This document shows positions 1 to 7,471 of a stretch of 18,311 nt of DNA, piece by piece (position 1 is the first letter of the stretch; each line of letters begins with the position of its first letter). Location of the stretch: the NCBI GenBank assembly GCA_023460055.1, contig JAEWRJ010000047.1, positions 1-18,311 of the forward strand. Direction: 5' to 3'. The notes under the pieces are model-generated. The model was not told the origin of the DNA and did not search any database. It saw only the letters and a program-made list of their open reading frames with translations. A program made the position numbers and the translations under genes. This DNA is from Bacillota bacterium. Its GTDB lineage: Bacteria > Bacillota > Clostridia > Christensenellales > Aristaeellaceae.

Positions 1-11
1 TAGGAGAATGT

Positions 12-1829
12 ATGCACACGCAACGAAACCGACTGATGGGAACACTGCTGAAGAATAACGCGCGATACTTTATCATCGCTTTTGCGCTGACCGCCTTAAC
101 CAGCCTGATGCAGTTCATTACCCCGGCGCTTTTAGCGGAACTGATGGATCACTATCTGGGCAGCGAACCTTCGCGTCTTCCTGCCTTTGTTAACGATGGG
201 ATCAACCGCATCTTTGGCACAGATTTTTTAAGCCGCAACCTTTGGGTTTTTGGCTTGACCCTAATCGTCGTGAATCTCATCAGCGGCGTGTTCTCTTTCT
301 TCCGCGGCAAATTGACCGCCCAGGGCTCTGAATCCGCCGCCCGCTATTTAAGGGATGAGCTGTACGATCATATGCAGAAGCTGCCCTACGACTACCATGT
401 CAAGGTGGAAACCGGAGACCTGCTGCAACGCTGCACGTCTGACATCAACACGATCCGCGGTTTTCTAAACCAGCAGATCGTCGCTATGCTCAACGCTGTG
501 TTCATGATCATTTTCGCGATTATCCTGATGCTGCCAATCAGCGTCAAGGTTACCGTATACAGTCTTGTCTTCACCCCTGTTATCTTCCTGTTTTCCATGC
601 TGTTCTTCAGGCTGGTGATCCGGGCTTTCCGCAGGATGGATGAAGCCGAGGCTGCTATGAGCACAGTGCTTCAGGAAAACCTGACGGGTGTGCGTGTTGT
701 AAGAGCTTTCGGACAGGCCTTCAACGAGATCAAGAAGTTTGATAAAGCCAGCTTTGAACACCGCACCCGGGGCTTCAAAGTCGCCAACCTCGAGGCCCTG
801 TACTGGGCGCTCAGCGGTTCGATGGGGATGATGCAGATCCTTCTCTCCCTGATCGTGTGCATCCTGGAGGCAGGCAAGGGCAATATTTCAGTCGGCGATC
901 TGATCATGATCACGGGCTACACCGGCATGCTGACCTGGCCGATCCGCCAGCTTGGCCGCATCCTCACAGAATCCGGCAAGAGCATGGTTGCGCTTGACCG
1001 CATCGGCGAGGTGCTTCGCGCCAAGGCGGAGCCGGAGGAGACCGACGCCTTGAAACCCAGCCTGAGCGAGGACATCGTGTTTGACCATGTCAGCCTCTAT
1101 TATGAAAAGGATCAGGAAGTACTCCGCGATATCAGCTTCACCGCCAAAGCGGGACAGACCATCGCCATCCTGGGGCCGACAGGCTCAGGCAAGAGCAGCC
1201 TGGTTCACCTGCTTCAAAGACTGTACGCGCCCAAGTCCGGCTCCATCACGATCGGAGGCGTACCGATCGAACAGATCGACCGCTCTTATCTGCGCTCAAG
1301 GGTCGGCCTGGTGCTTCAAAGCAGCTTTCTCTACAGCAAAACCATCCGTGAAAATATTGCTATCGCCGTGCGGGACGCGTCACAGGATGATATTGACCGG
1401 GCAGCAAAAGCGGCAAGCGCCTATGACTTTATTCAAAAAAGTGAAAAAGGTTATGATACGGTCGTGGGCGAGCGCGGCGTCACATTATCAGGCGGGCAGA
1501 AGCAGCGCATAGCCATTGCGCGCACGCTGATGAAAGATAATGATATTCTGATATTTGATGACTCACTGTCGGCTGTCGATACCAAAACAGACGCGCAGAT
1601 CAGAGAAACCCTGCTGTCTGAAGAAAATAAAGTGACCACCTTTATCATCAGCCACCGCGTCAGCACACTCAGCCGCGCTGATATGATCCTTGTGCTGGAG
1701 GATGGACGCATCACAGCCAGCGGCACGCACGAAGAACTGATTTCAGCCCCGGGCCTGTACGCGCGCATCAACGCCATACAAACCGGCCTTGAGGATTCCC
1801 CCGCCGCCCCGGAAAATGAGGTGAGATAA
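12..1829 (+). CDS. ABC exporter half-transporter with degenerate catalytic site (subunit 1)
   Basis: This is a 605-residue half-transporter: an N-terminal six-helix exporter membrane domain (about residues 15-330) followed by an ATPase domain. Visible motifs are Walker A GPTGSGKS at 388-395, a Q-loop in VLQSSF, signature LSGGQ at 492-496, Walker B ILIFDD at 512-517 and the H-loop in IISHR. The residue after the Walker B aspartate is Asp517, where a hydrolysing site has Glu. In heterodimeric exporters of the TM287/288, LmrCD and BmrCD type, this marks the subunit whose Walker motifs build the degenerate, slowly hydrolysing site. The canonical LSGGQ serves the partner's site. The start is supported by AGGAG five bases upstream. 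The partner follows 4 bases downstream, so the two are probably co-translated. The complex would act in the cytoplasmic membrane as a multidrug or lipid/peptide exporter; the substrate cannot be read from sequence. The upstream promoter lies outside the window. Confidence 0.95.
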   Translation: MHTQRNRLMGTLLKNNARYFIIAFALTALTSLMQFITPALLAELMDHYLGSEPSRLPAFVNDGINRIFGTDFLSRNLWVFGLTLIVVNLISGVFSFFRGKLTAQGSESAARYLRDELYDHMQKLPYDYHVKVETGDLLQRCTSDINTIRGFLNQQIVAMLNAVFMIIFAIILMLPISVKVTVYSLVFTPVIFLFSMLFFRLVIRAFRRMDEAEAAMSTVLQENLTGVRVVRAFGQAFNEIKKFDKASFEHRTRGFKVANLEALYWALSGSMGMMQILLSLIVCILEAGKGNISVGDLIMITGYTGMLTWPIRQLGRILTESGKSMVALDRIGEVLRAKAEPEETDALKPSLSEDIVFDHVSLYYEKDQEVLRDISFTAKAGQTIAILGPTGSGKSSLVHLLQRLYAPKSGSITIGGVPIEQIDRSYLRSRVGLVLQSSFLYSKTIRENIAIAVRDASQDDIDRAAKAASAYDFIQKSEKGYDTVVGERGVTLSGGQKQRIAIARTLMKDNDILIFDDSLSAVDTKTDAQIRETLLSEENKVTTFIISHRVSTLSRADMILVLEDGRITASGTHEELISAPGLYARINAIQTGLEDSPAAPENEVR

Positions 1830-1833
1830 CAAT

Positions 1834-3669
1834 ATGCAATTTGAAGAAGAACTTGATCAAAAACCGAAGAAGCTCAGCCTGTCCCTTTGGGCACGGGTAT
1901 TGAAGCTTGCCAGAAACCACTGGAGAAAACTGGGTGAATGCATGCTGATGCTGGCTCTGATCGGTGTAGGCGAGGCATTGCAGCCCCTGATGACGCGCTA
2001 CGCGGTCGATACCTTTGTCGTCGGCAAGAATATGGATACACTCGGATGGTTCATCGGCATCTACGTTGTTATGCTTATTCTTGACTTCGCGGCCAGCTTC
2101 CGCTTTTTACAGCTGTCAGGCCGGATCGAATGGGGTGTCAACTATGACATTCGCGCCCGAGGCTTCAGAAAGCTTCAGGAACTCCCTTTCTCCTACTACG
2201 ACAGGATGCCTGTCGGCAATCTCCTGACCCGCGTAACAAGCGATACCGCGCAGATCGGAGAAGCGCTGGGCTGGGGCATGGTTGATTTTGTCTGGGCGAT
2301 TTTCTTTCTGCTGAGCAGCTTTGTGGCGATGATCGCTCTCAACTGGCAGCTGGCGCTGGCCGCTTTCCTTTCTCTGCCTGTACTGGCCTTGATATCACTG
2401 TACTTCCAGAAAAAGATGATCGGCAATCAGCGCAAGATCAGACGGACCAACAGCATGATCACCGCCGCTTTCAACGAAGGCATCATGGGTGCCAAAACAA
2501 CCAAAACGCTCGTGCGTGAGGATATGAACTTCGAGGAGTTTCAGGAACTGACCTCAAAGATGCACAAGCGCTCGATATACGCCGCTGTCATTTCCTCCCT
2601 GTTTTTCCCGATTGTCAGCTCTGTCGGCGCAATCGCTACCGCTTATGTGCTGACCGAGGGGGCCGGCCTCGTCCTGACCGGCGCGATGAGCCTTGGCACC
2701 ATCGCCGCCTTTATCAGCTACATCACGGACTTCTTCCATCCGGTTCAGAATATCGCGTCCACCTTCTCGGAGTTTCAGAGAAGGCAGGCGGCTGCGGAGC
2801 GCGTGCTGACATTGCTTGATACAGAGCCTGACATTCAGGATACGCAGGAAGTGGAAGATCTGTTCGGCGACAATTTCAACCCCAAGCGGGAAAACTGGCC
2901 ACCGATCATAGGAGATATTGATTTTGAGGATGTCAGCTTCAAGTACAAGGACGGCGAGGAGGTGCTTAATAACTTTAATCTCCGCATCAAGGCCGGCGAA
3001 ACCATCGCATTGGTCGGCGCGACAGGCGCCGGCAAAAGCACCATCGTCAACCTGATCTGCCGGTTTTATGAACCGACTGGAGGCAGCATTAAAATCGACG
3101 GCGCGGACTACCGCACGCGCAGCCAGCTCTGGCTTCAATCAAGCATCGGGTATGTATTGCAGGAGCCGCAGCTGTTCAGCGGCACCATTGCCGATAATAT
3201 ACGCTATGCCGAGAAGGAAGCGACGGACGAACAGGTACGCAAGGCCGCGCGGCTCGTCAACGCTGAAACCTTTATCCTTAAGCTCGAGAAAGGCTATGAC
3301 ACCCAGGTGGGAGAAGGCGGAAACAGGCTGTCAACAGGAGAAAAGCAGCTGATTTCATTCGCGCGGGCGATCATCCACAATCCCAGGCTTTTTGTGCTGG
3401 ACGAAGCGACATCCTCTGTGGATACGGAGACAGAGATGATGATCCAGCAGGCCATCGAAAAGACGCTGCATGGCCGTACAAGCTTCATCATTGCCCACCG
3501 CCTCTCGACCATCCGCCACGCCGACCGGATCCTCGTCATTGAGGACGGGAAGATAGCGGAATCAGGCAGCCATAAAGAGCTGATCGCGGCCCGAGGGCAG
3601 TATTACCAGCTGAACACGACTCAGTTCCGTGAGGAGAGGTCAATGGATGTATTGACCAAGAAAAACTAA
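1834..3669 (+). CDS. ABC exporter half-transporter with canonical catalytic site (subunit 2)
   Basis: This 611-residue half-transporter is the partner of the preceding gene. The N-terminal half is a six-helix exporter membrane domain. The ATPase domain carries Walker A GATGAGKS at 395-402, a Q-loop in VLQEPQ, Walker B LFVLDE with Asp523 and catalytic Glu524, and the H-loop in IIAHR. The signature is LSTGE (499-503) instead of LSGGQ, which complements the first subunit's Asp517: the degenerate composite site pairs that Asp with this altered signature, while the active site pairs Glu524 with the partner's LSGGQ. About 20 residues of charged linker (near 345-365) precede the ATPase domain. The SD-like GAGGTGA lies within the end of the upstream gene, nine bases before the ATG. 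A 12-bp hairpin follows the stop. Assignment to the heterodimeric multidrug-exporter class is firm; the substrate is unknown. Confidence 0.95.
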   Translation: MQFEEELDQKPKKLSLSLWARVLKLARNHWRKLGECMLMLALIGVGEALQPLMTRYAVDTFVVGKNMDTLGWFIGIYVVMLILDFAASFRFLQLSGRIEWGVNYDIRARGFRKLQELPFSYYDRMPVGNLLTRVTSDTAQIGEALGWGMVDFVWAIFFLLSSFVAMIALNWQLALAAFLSLPVLALISLYFQKKMIGNQRKIRRTNSMITAAFNEGIMGAKTTKTLVREDMNFEEFQELTSKMHKRSIYAAVISSLFFPIVSSVGAIATAYVLTEGAGLVLTGAMSLGTIAAFISYITDFFHPVQNIASTFSEFQRRQAAAERVLTLLDTEPDIQDTQEVEDLFGDNFNPKRENWPPIIGDIDFEDVSFKYKDGEEVLNNFNLRIKAGETIALVGATGAGKSTIVNLICRFYEPTGGSIKIDGADYRTRSQLWLQSSIGYVLQEPQLFSGTIADNIRYAEKEATDEQVRKAARLVNAETFILKLEKGYDTQVGEGGNRLSTGEKQLISFARAIIHNPRLFVLDEATSSVDTETEMMIQQAIEKTLHGRTSFIIAHRLSTIRHADRILVIEDGKIAESGSHKELIAARGQYYQLNTTQFREERSMDVLTKKN

Positions 3670-3692
3670 TCCAAAGAATTTCACAGCAACAT

Positions 3693-3725
3693 ATACAGGC
3701 GCGGGTGTTACAGCCGCGCCTGTAT
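3693..3725 (+). terminator. Hairpin closing the ABC exporter operon
   Basis: A perfect 12-bp stem, ATACAGGCGCGG (3693-3704) pairing with CCGCGCCTGTAT (3714-3725), has a 9-base loop. It lies 23 bases after the second exporter gene. Only a weak T-rich stretch follows (TTGAATTTATC), so it may terminate inefficiently or mainly protect the 3' end of the mRNA. Confidence 0.65.
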
Positions 3726-3753
3726 TGAATTTATCAAACCCTCATGCTACACT
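3725..3753 (+). promoter_or_regulatory. Sigma-A-type promoter for the nitroreductase-rarA operon
   Basis: TTGAAT (3725-3730) and TACACT (3748-3753) are separated by 17 bases, with TG two bases upstream of the -10 hexamer (extended -10). It lies 27 bases before the nitroreductase-like start codon, giving a short leader with AAGGAGG at 3766-3772. The -35 box touches the end of the preceding terminator hairpin. Confidence 0.55.
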
Positions 3754-3780
3754 GACAATACACAGAAGGAGGATGATTCT

Positions 3781-4539
3781 ATGCCCGCTTGCCCGTGGGA
3801 AGGTTTTTTTTCTGCCGCCCAGCTCAAGCGCTGGTCCGAAGCTATTCCTCTTCGCTTTGCCTGCCGCCGTTTCAGCGCGCCTGCCGGCGTGGATCAGCAA
3901 ATCACCCTTGCCTACACCGCGGCCAGGGTCAGCCTGCCGGGTGTAAGGCTTGCGCTGATGGACTGTGACAGCAACAGGCTGTTTCTTTCCTTGCCATTCT
4001 TCCCCCGCATTGAGTATGCCAGGCAGTATGTCGCTGTGATCATCGACACAGGCGTTGAAAACGCTCAGCTGCATGCCGGCGTTTCAGGCGAGGCGATGGT
4101 GCTGGAAATGAGCGCCATGGGCCTGGGCAGCTGCTGGGTACAGGGTACTTTCCGGCGCAGCGCCGTAGACATCCCCCTGTCCTCCCGGGAAAAGGTAGCC
4201 GCGGTGATTCCCTACGGGCAACCCTCTTCCAAGGAAGGAAGGCGCCCCCGTCGCCGGAAGCCGCTCAAAGCGTTGTGCCTTGACAAGCCTGAAACCTGGC
4301 CCAATTGGGCCTTTCAGGCGGCGGAATCCGTACGGATCGCTCCCTCCGCGCTCAACAGCCAACCCTGGCGCTTTTCCAGGTCCGGCGGCACCCTGCGCTT
4401 GTCAGGCCGCGGCTTTGGCAATATCAATTTCGGTATCGCCGCCATGCACATCGAGTGCGCGCTGAATACCCAGCCCCACTTTTGGCGCTTCAGCTCCGAT
4501 AACAAGGGATTGCTGATCACGTATAAGGAAGAAACATGA
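3781..4539 (+). CDS. Nitroreductase-like protein (TM1586-type, putative FMN-binding)
   Basis: This is a 252-residue protein resembling the TM1586-type putative nitroreductases, in which two nitroreductase-like half domains lie in one chain. Visible features are the N-terminal LRFACRRFSAP segment (about residues 24-34), the AxxMGLGSCWVQG stretch typical of the nitroreductase fold (about 110-122), the APSALNSQPWRF motif (about 188-199), which in this superfamily contributes to flavin and substrate binding, and GIAAMHIECAL near the C-terminus. A basic run, RRPRRRKPLK, links the halves. The enzyme would be a cytoplasmic FMN-dependent NAD(P)H oxidoreductase; the natural substrate is unknown. The start is set by AAGGAGG eight bases upstream. 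The stop overlaps the rarA start (ATGA), so the two are translationally coupled. Family assignment rests on recognised motifs, not on a database search. Confidence 0.8.
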   Translation: MPACPWEGFFSAAQLKRWSEAIPLRFACRRFSAPAGVDQQITLAYTAARVSLPGVRLALMDCDSNRLFLSLPFFPRIEYARQYVAVIIDTGVENAQLHAGVSGEAMVLEMSAMGLGSCWVQGTFRRSAVDIPLSSREKVAAVIPYGQPSSKEGRRPRRRKPLKALCLDKPETWPNWAFQAAESVRIAPSALNSQPWRFSRSGGTLRLSGRGFGNINFGIAAMHIECALNTQPHFWRFSSDNKGLLITYKEET

Positions 4540-5846
4540 CTCTTTTTGATTTTTCAAACGAGCAGAAGGCATACGGCCAGCCTCTGGCGGACCGCATGCG
4601 GCCGAAATCTCTGGATGAGTTCATCGGACAGGAGCATATCGTTGGCCCCGGCAAACTCTTGCGCCGCGCCATCATGGCTGATAAGCTGACCAGCAGCATA
4701 TTCTACGGACCGCCCGGATGCGGCAAGACGTCGCTCGCCTCCGTCATCGCCCAAATGACAAAAGCCAGCTTTGTGCGCATGAACGCCGTCACCTCAGGCG
4801 TAGCAGAGGTTCGAGAGGTGCTCAAGGAGGCTGATGACCGGCGGAAAATGTACGGCAAGGCTACCTACCTGCTGCTGGACGAGTGCCACCGCTGGAGCAA
4901 GACGCAATCGGACAGCATCCTGCCCGCGATCGAGGAAGGGCTGATCCGCTTTATCGGCTCCACCACAGAAAATCCCATGATCGCCATGACGCCGGCCATT
5001 GTCAGCCGGTGCCGTCTGTTTGCTTTTGAACCTTTGCGTGAAACTGACATTGAAACCGCGCTCAGAAGGGCTATCGCGGATGAGGAAAACGGTCTTGGCG
5101 CGATGAATGTGACGGTGGATGATGACGCGATGCGCCATTGGATCCGCAGTTCAAGCGGCGATATCCGAATGGCCCTGAACGCGCTGGAATTGGCGGCGCT
5201 CAGTACCCCGACCATAGATAGCTGGATCCATATCACGCTGGAGATAGCTGAGGACAGTATCCAAAAACCCGTCATAAAGGTGGATGAATCTCTTTACTAT
5301 GATATGCTCTCCGCTTTTTGCAAATCCATGCGCGGATCAGATTCGGACGCGGCGCTGCTGTGGTTTTCAAGGCTTATGTATGCCGGCTGCGACCCCCGGC
5401 TGATCGCGCGGCGCGTGATCGCCCATGCCAGTGAAGATGTGGGCATGGCCAATCCCCAGGCCATGCTGCTGGCGGTCGCCGCGGCTGCGGCGCTTGAATT
5501 TATAGGCATGCCGGAGGCAAGGCTGCAGCTGACCCAGGCCATCATCGCTGTTTGTGAAAGCGAGAAGAGCAACAGTGTTGTGATGGCCATGGCAGCCGCC
5601 ATGGAGGATGCAAAACAGGGGCAGATCGGAGCCGTACCCGAGCATCTTCGGGATACACATTATGCCGGCCACGAGCGCGTGAATGACACCGCGGGCTATC
5701 TGTATCCCCACGACTTCCCAGGCCACTGGGTCAGGCAGAATTATATGCCTGAAGGCTTTGAGGATCGTGTATACTATCAGCCTGGTCATCTTGGCTTTGA
5801 AGCCGGCATCCGCAAGAAGAAGGAACAAAATGGATCAAAGCCTTGA
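4536..5846 (+). CDS. rarA: Replication-associated recombination protein A (RarA/MgsA AAA+ ATPase)
   Basis: This is a 436-residue AAA+ ATPase of the RarA/MgsA/WRNIP1 family, which acts at stalled replication forks and is related to clamp-loader subunits. In order: PLADRMRP and GQEHIVG (about residues 16-37), Walker A GPPGCGKTS (58-66), Walker B LLLDE (112-116) followed by CHRWSKTQSD, sensor 1 GSTTENP (141-147), the SRCR arginine-finger segment (157-160) and sensor 2 GDIRMALN (208-215). The C-terminal tetramerisation/MgsA region includes FSRLMYAGCDPRLIARR, EDVGMANP and, near the end, HYAGHERVNDTAGYLYPHD. The length matches the family. Walker B is usually followed by IHRFNKAQQD-like residues, so CHRWSKTQSD is a slight variant. 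The gene starts inside the nitroreductase stop codon and ends 17 bases inside the next gene, placing it mid-operon. Confidence 0.96.
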   Translation: MTLFDFSNEQKAYGQPLADRMRPKSLDEFIGQEHIVGPGKLLRRAIMADKLTSSIFYGPPGCGKTSLASVIAQMTKASFVRMNAVTSGVAEVREVLKEADDRRKMYGKATYLLLDECHRWSKTQSDSILPAIEEGLIRFIGSTTENPMIAMTPAIVSRCRLFAFEPLRETDIETALRRAIADEENGLGAMNVTVDDDAMRHWIRSSSGDIRMALNALELAALSTPTIDSWIHITLEIAEDSIQKPVIKVDESLYYDMLSAFCKSMRGSDSDAALLWFSRLMYAGCDPRLIARRVIAHASEDVGMANPQAMLLAVAAAAALEFIGMPEARLQLTQAIIAVCESEKSNSVVMAMAAAMEDAKQGQIGAVPEHLRDTHYAGHERVNDTAGYLYPHDFPGHWVRQNYMPEGFEDRVYYQPGHLGFEAGIRKKKEQNGSKP

Positions 5847-6336
5847 GATTCTAAGCTATTTGAACGGGCTGGGCATTCCCTGCACCCTGTTTGAGCACGA
5901 GCCAAAAGCGACCATCGAAGCCTGCCAGAATATTGAAGGCGTAGATTGGAGCACATCCGCGATGTGCAAAAACGTATTCTTGTCAAACCGGCAGGAAACA
6001 CAGTTCTATCTCATGCTGCTGCGACATGATCGGCCCTTTAAAACAGCTCTGGTCAGCAAGCTGCTAGGCGTCTCCCGCCTCAGTTTTGCCAGGCAGGAAC
6101 TCTTGCCTGATATGCTCCTTCTGGATCCCGGCGCTGTCAACCCGCTCAGCCTGATATATGACAGGAAGGGCCGCGTTCAGCTGGCAATAGACCGTGCTCT
6201 TTGCGGATATGAGTATTTACTGTTTCATCCGGGTGTCAACTTCAAGAGCGTCAGGATGAAAAGCGATGATTTTTTCAATGTATTCTTACCCGCCTGCGGA
6301 CGCAGCGCGAGTATACTGACATTGTCAGAAAGCTGA
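5830..6336 (+). CDS. ProX/YbaK-family aminoacyl-tRNA deacylase
   Basis: This 168-residue single-domain protein is of the YbaK/ProX trans-editing family, whose members hydrolyse mischarged tRNA (ProX-type proteins mainly Ala-tRNAPro) in the cytoplasm. Recognisable stretches are MCKNVFLSNR with the conserved Lys47, LLGVSRLSFA (79-88), LDPGAVNPLSLIYDRKGRVQ (98-117) and FHPGVNFKSVRM (132-143). The start chosen is the ATG at 5830, with AGAAGGA at 5817-5823 six bases upstream. A longer open frame reaches back to 5683, but that part lies entirely in rarA and does not resemble the family. The gene overlaps the rarA 3' end by 17 bases and is followed 9 bases later by the YfbR-type gene. Family membership is confident; the exact tRNA substrate is inferred. 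Confidence 0.87.
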   Translation: MDQSLEILSYLNGLGIPCTLFEHEPKATIEACQNIEGVDWSTSAMCKNVFLSNRQETQFYLMLLRHDRPFKTALVSKLLGVSRLSFARQELLPDMLLLDPGAVNPLSLIYDRKGRVQLAIDRALCGYEYLLFHPGVNFKSVRMKSDDFFNVFLPACGRSASILTLSES

Positions 6337-6345
6337 GGAGACTCT

Positions 6346-6927
6346 ATGGCCTTTCACTTTTTCGCCTATCTGTCCCGGATGCGCTTTATCAACCGCTGGG
6401 GGCTGATGCGCAACACCATGCCTGAAAACGATATGGAGCACGCCATGCAGTGCGCCATGATCGCCCATGGCCTGGCCCTGATCGGCAATACCCGTTACGC
6501 AAGGCAGTACAGGCCTGAGCGCGTGATGGCACTCGCCCTGTATCACGACGCAAGCGAAGTCATTACCGGCGACCTGCCAACGCCGATCAAGCATAACAAC
6601 CCCGCCATCAAGGCGGAGTACCGAAAAATCGAGGCGCTGGCGTCCAGCCGGCTCCTGTCGATGCTGCCCAAGGATATCATGCCGGCCTACAGCGAGCTGA
6701 TTACGCCCGACACATCAAACGAAGAATGGCGGCTGGTGAAAGCCGCCGACCGTTTGTGCGCCTATATCAAATGCCTTGAAGAAGCAAAAGCGGGAAACGC
6801 TGAGTTCAGGGAGGCGCAGGCAGGCATCGAAGCCAGTGTTTACGCCATCGATCTTCCGGAAGTACAGGACTTTGTCAAGGAGTTCATACCGGGCTTCGCA
6901 ATGACGCTGGATCAGATATCCCGCTGA
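6346..6927 (+). CDS. yfbR: YfbR-type 5'-deoxynucleotidase (HD domain)
   Basis: This 193-residue HD-domain phosphohydrolase closely resembles E. coli YfbR along its whole length: HFFAYLSRMRFINRWGLMRN at the start, YHDASEVITGDLPTPIKH in the centre, and VKAADRLCAYIKCLEEAKAGN. Metal-binding residues correspond to His32, His67-Asp68 and Asp135. YfbR removes the 5' phosphate from deoxyribonucleoside monophosphates and so takes part in salvage and dNTP-pool balance. GAGGAG (6335-6340) lies five bases before the ATG, overlapping the stop of the upstream gene. It is the last gene of the operon, and its final 16 bases overlap the convergent nrdR. No terminator hairpin is visible, so transcripts from the two sides probably run into each other. 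Confidence 0.93.
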   Translation: MAFHFFAYLSRMRFINRWGLMRNTMPENDMEHAMQCAMIAHGLALIGNTRYARQYRPERVMALALYHDASEVITGDLPTPIKHNNPAIKAEYRKIEALASSRLLSMLPKDIMPAYSELITPDTSNEEWRLVKAADRLCAYIKCLEEAKAGNAEFREAQAGIEASVYAIDLPEVQDFVKEFIPGFAMTLDQISR

Positions 6928-7403
6928 ACATCCTCGCTTCTTTCTTCATTCATCAGGCGTTTCAGCTCATGCATGAAGGTGGGGATGTCGGTGAACTGGC
7001 GATAAACTGAGGCAAAGCGGATGTATGCCACCTCGTCCAGCTTGCGCAGCGCCTCCATGACCATCTCGCCGATCTGCCTGGTGGTGATCTCCTGCTGCAT
7101 GCTGTTATAGGCGAACTGCTCAACGGAAGAAACGATTCTGTCAATATCCTTCGCGGCAACCGGACGCTTATGGCAGGCATGGATGATGCCCGAACGTATC
7201 TTCGCCGAGTCAAACAGCTCCCTTGTATGATCTTTCTTGATCACAAGCAGCTGAATGGTTTCCACCTTTTCATAGGTGGTGAATCGGCGTCCGCAGCTGA
7301 TGCATTCCCTGCGGCGGCGGATGCTGGTCCCATCTTCAGTTGGCCTTGAATCGACGACCCGGCTATCCTCCGAATTACAAAACTGACATTTCATACGCTT
7401 CAT
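6912..7403 (-). CDS. nrdR: Transcriptional repressor NrdR
   Basis: This is a 163-residue NrdR, the zinc-ribbon/ATP-cone repressor that senses ATP and dATP and shuts down ribonucleotide reductase genes. The zinc ribbon uses Cys6, Cys9, Cys34 and Cys37, with the typical VVDSRPTEDGTSIRRRREC stretch between them. The ATP-cone spans about residues 50-140 (VIKKDHTRELFD, then VAYIRFASVYRQF). The family usually begins MKCPFC, so the true start may be the second Met (7394), giving MKCQFC; the spacing of the G-rich SD region (about 7404-7412) is compatible with either. A good promoter (TTGGAC, 18 bases, TATAAT) lies just upstream. No ribonucleotide reductase gene or NrdR-box pair is seen in the window, so its targets lie elsewhere. 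The 3' end overlaps yfbR. Confidence 0.96.
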   Translation of the reverse strand: MKRMKCQFCNSEDSRVVDSRPTEDGTSIRRRRECISCGRRFTTYEKVETIQLLVIKKDHTRELFDSAKIRSGIIHACHKRPVAAKDIDRIVSSVEQFAYNSMQQEITTRQIGEMVMEALRKLDEVAYIRFASVYRQFTDIPTFMHELKRLMNEERSEDVQRDI

Positions 7404-7423
7404 TCCCCCGCCTTTGATACTGC

Positions 7424-7453
7424 ATTATAACAACTGTATTGGTCATTGTCCAA
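7424..7453 (-). promoter_or_regulatory. nrdR promoter
   Basis: On the minus strand, TTGGAC (7448-7453) and a perfect TATAAT (7424-7429) are separated by 18 bases. The -10 box lies 20 bases upstream of the first possible nrdR start codon, giving a very short leader. The -35 box falls inside the palindrome at 7438-7454. Confidence 0.65.
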
Positions 7454-7454
7454 T
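7438..7454. promoter_or_regulatory. Operator-like palindrome between nrdR and the adenosyltransferase gene
   Basis: ATTGGTCATTGTCCAAT has twofold symmetry at 14 of 16 paired positions: arms ATTGG/CCAAT plus inner CA/TG around a central base. It covers the nrdR -35 box and, on the plus strand, a weak possible -10 (TATTGG, 7437-7442) 17 bases after TTGATA (7414-7419). It does not match the NrdR-box pattern. A regulator bound here could affect both divergent genes; the protein is unknown. Confidence 0.4.
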
Positions 7455-7471
7455 GAAAGGGAGTCAAAGCT

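Noticed and set aside
5683..5829. A longer form of the ProX-type protein starting inside rarA.
   Set aside because: The extra residues come from an alternative frame of conserved rarA sequence, and a good SD precedes the ATG at 5830.
7404..7471. A cobalamin riboswitch upstream of the adenosyltransferase gene.
   Set aside because: The spacer is 68 bases, far shorter than a cobalamin riboswitch, and contains no B12-box-like sequence.
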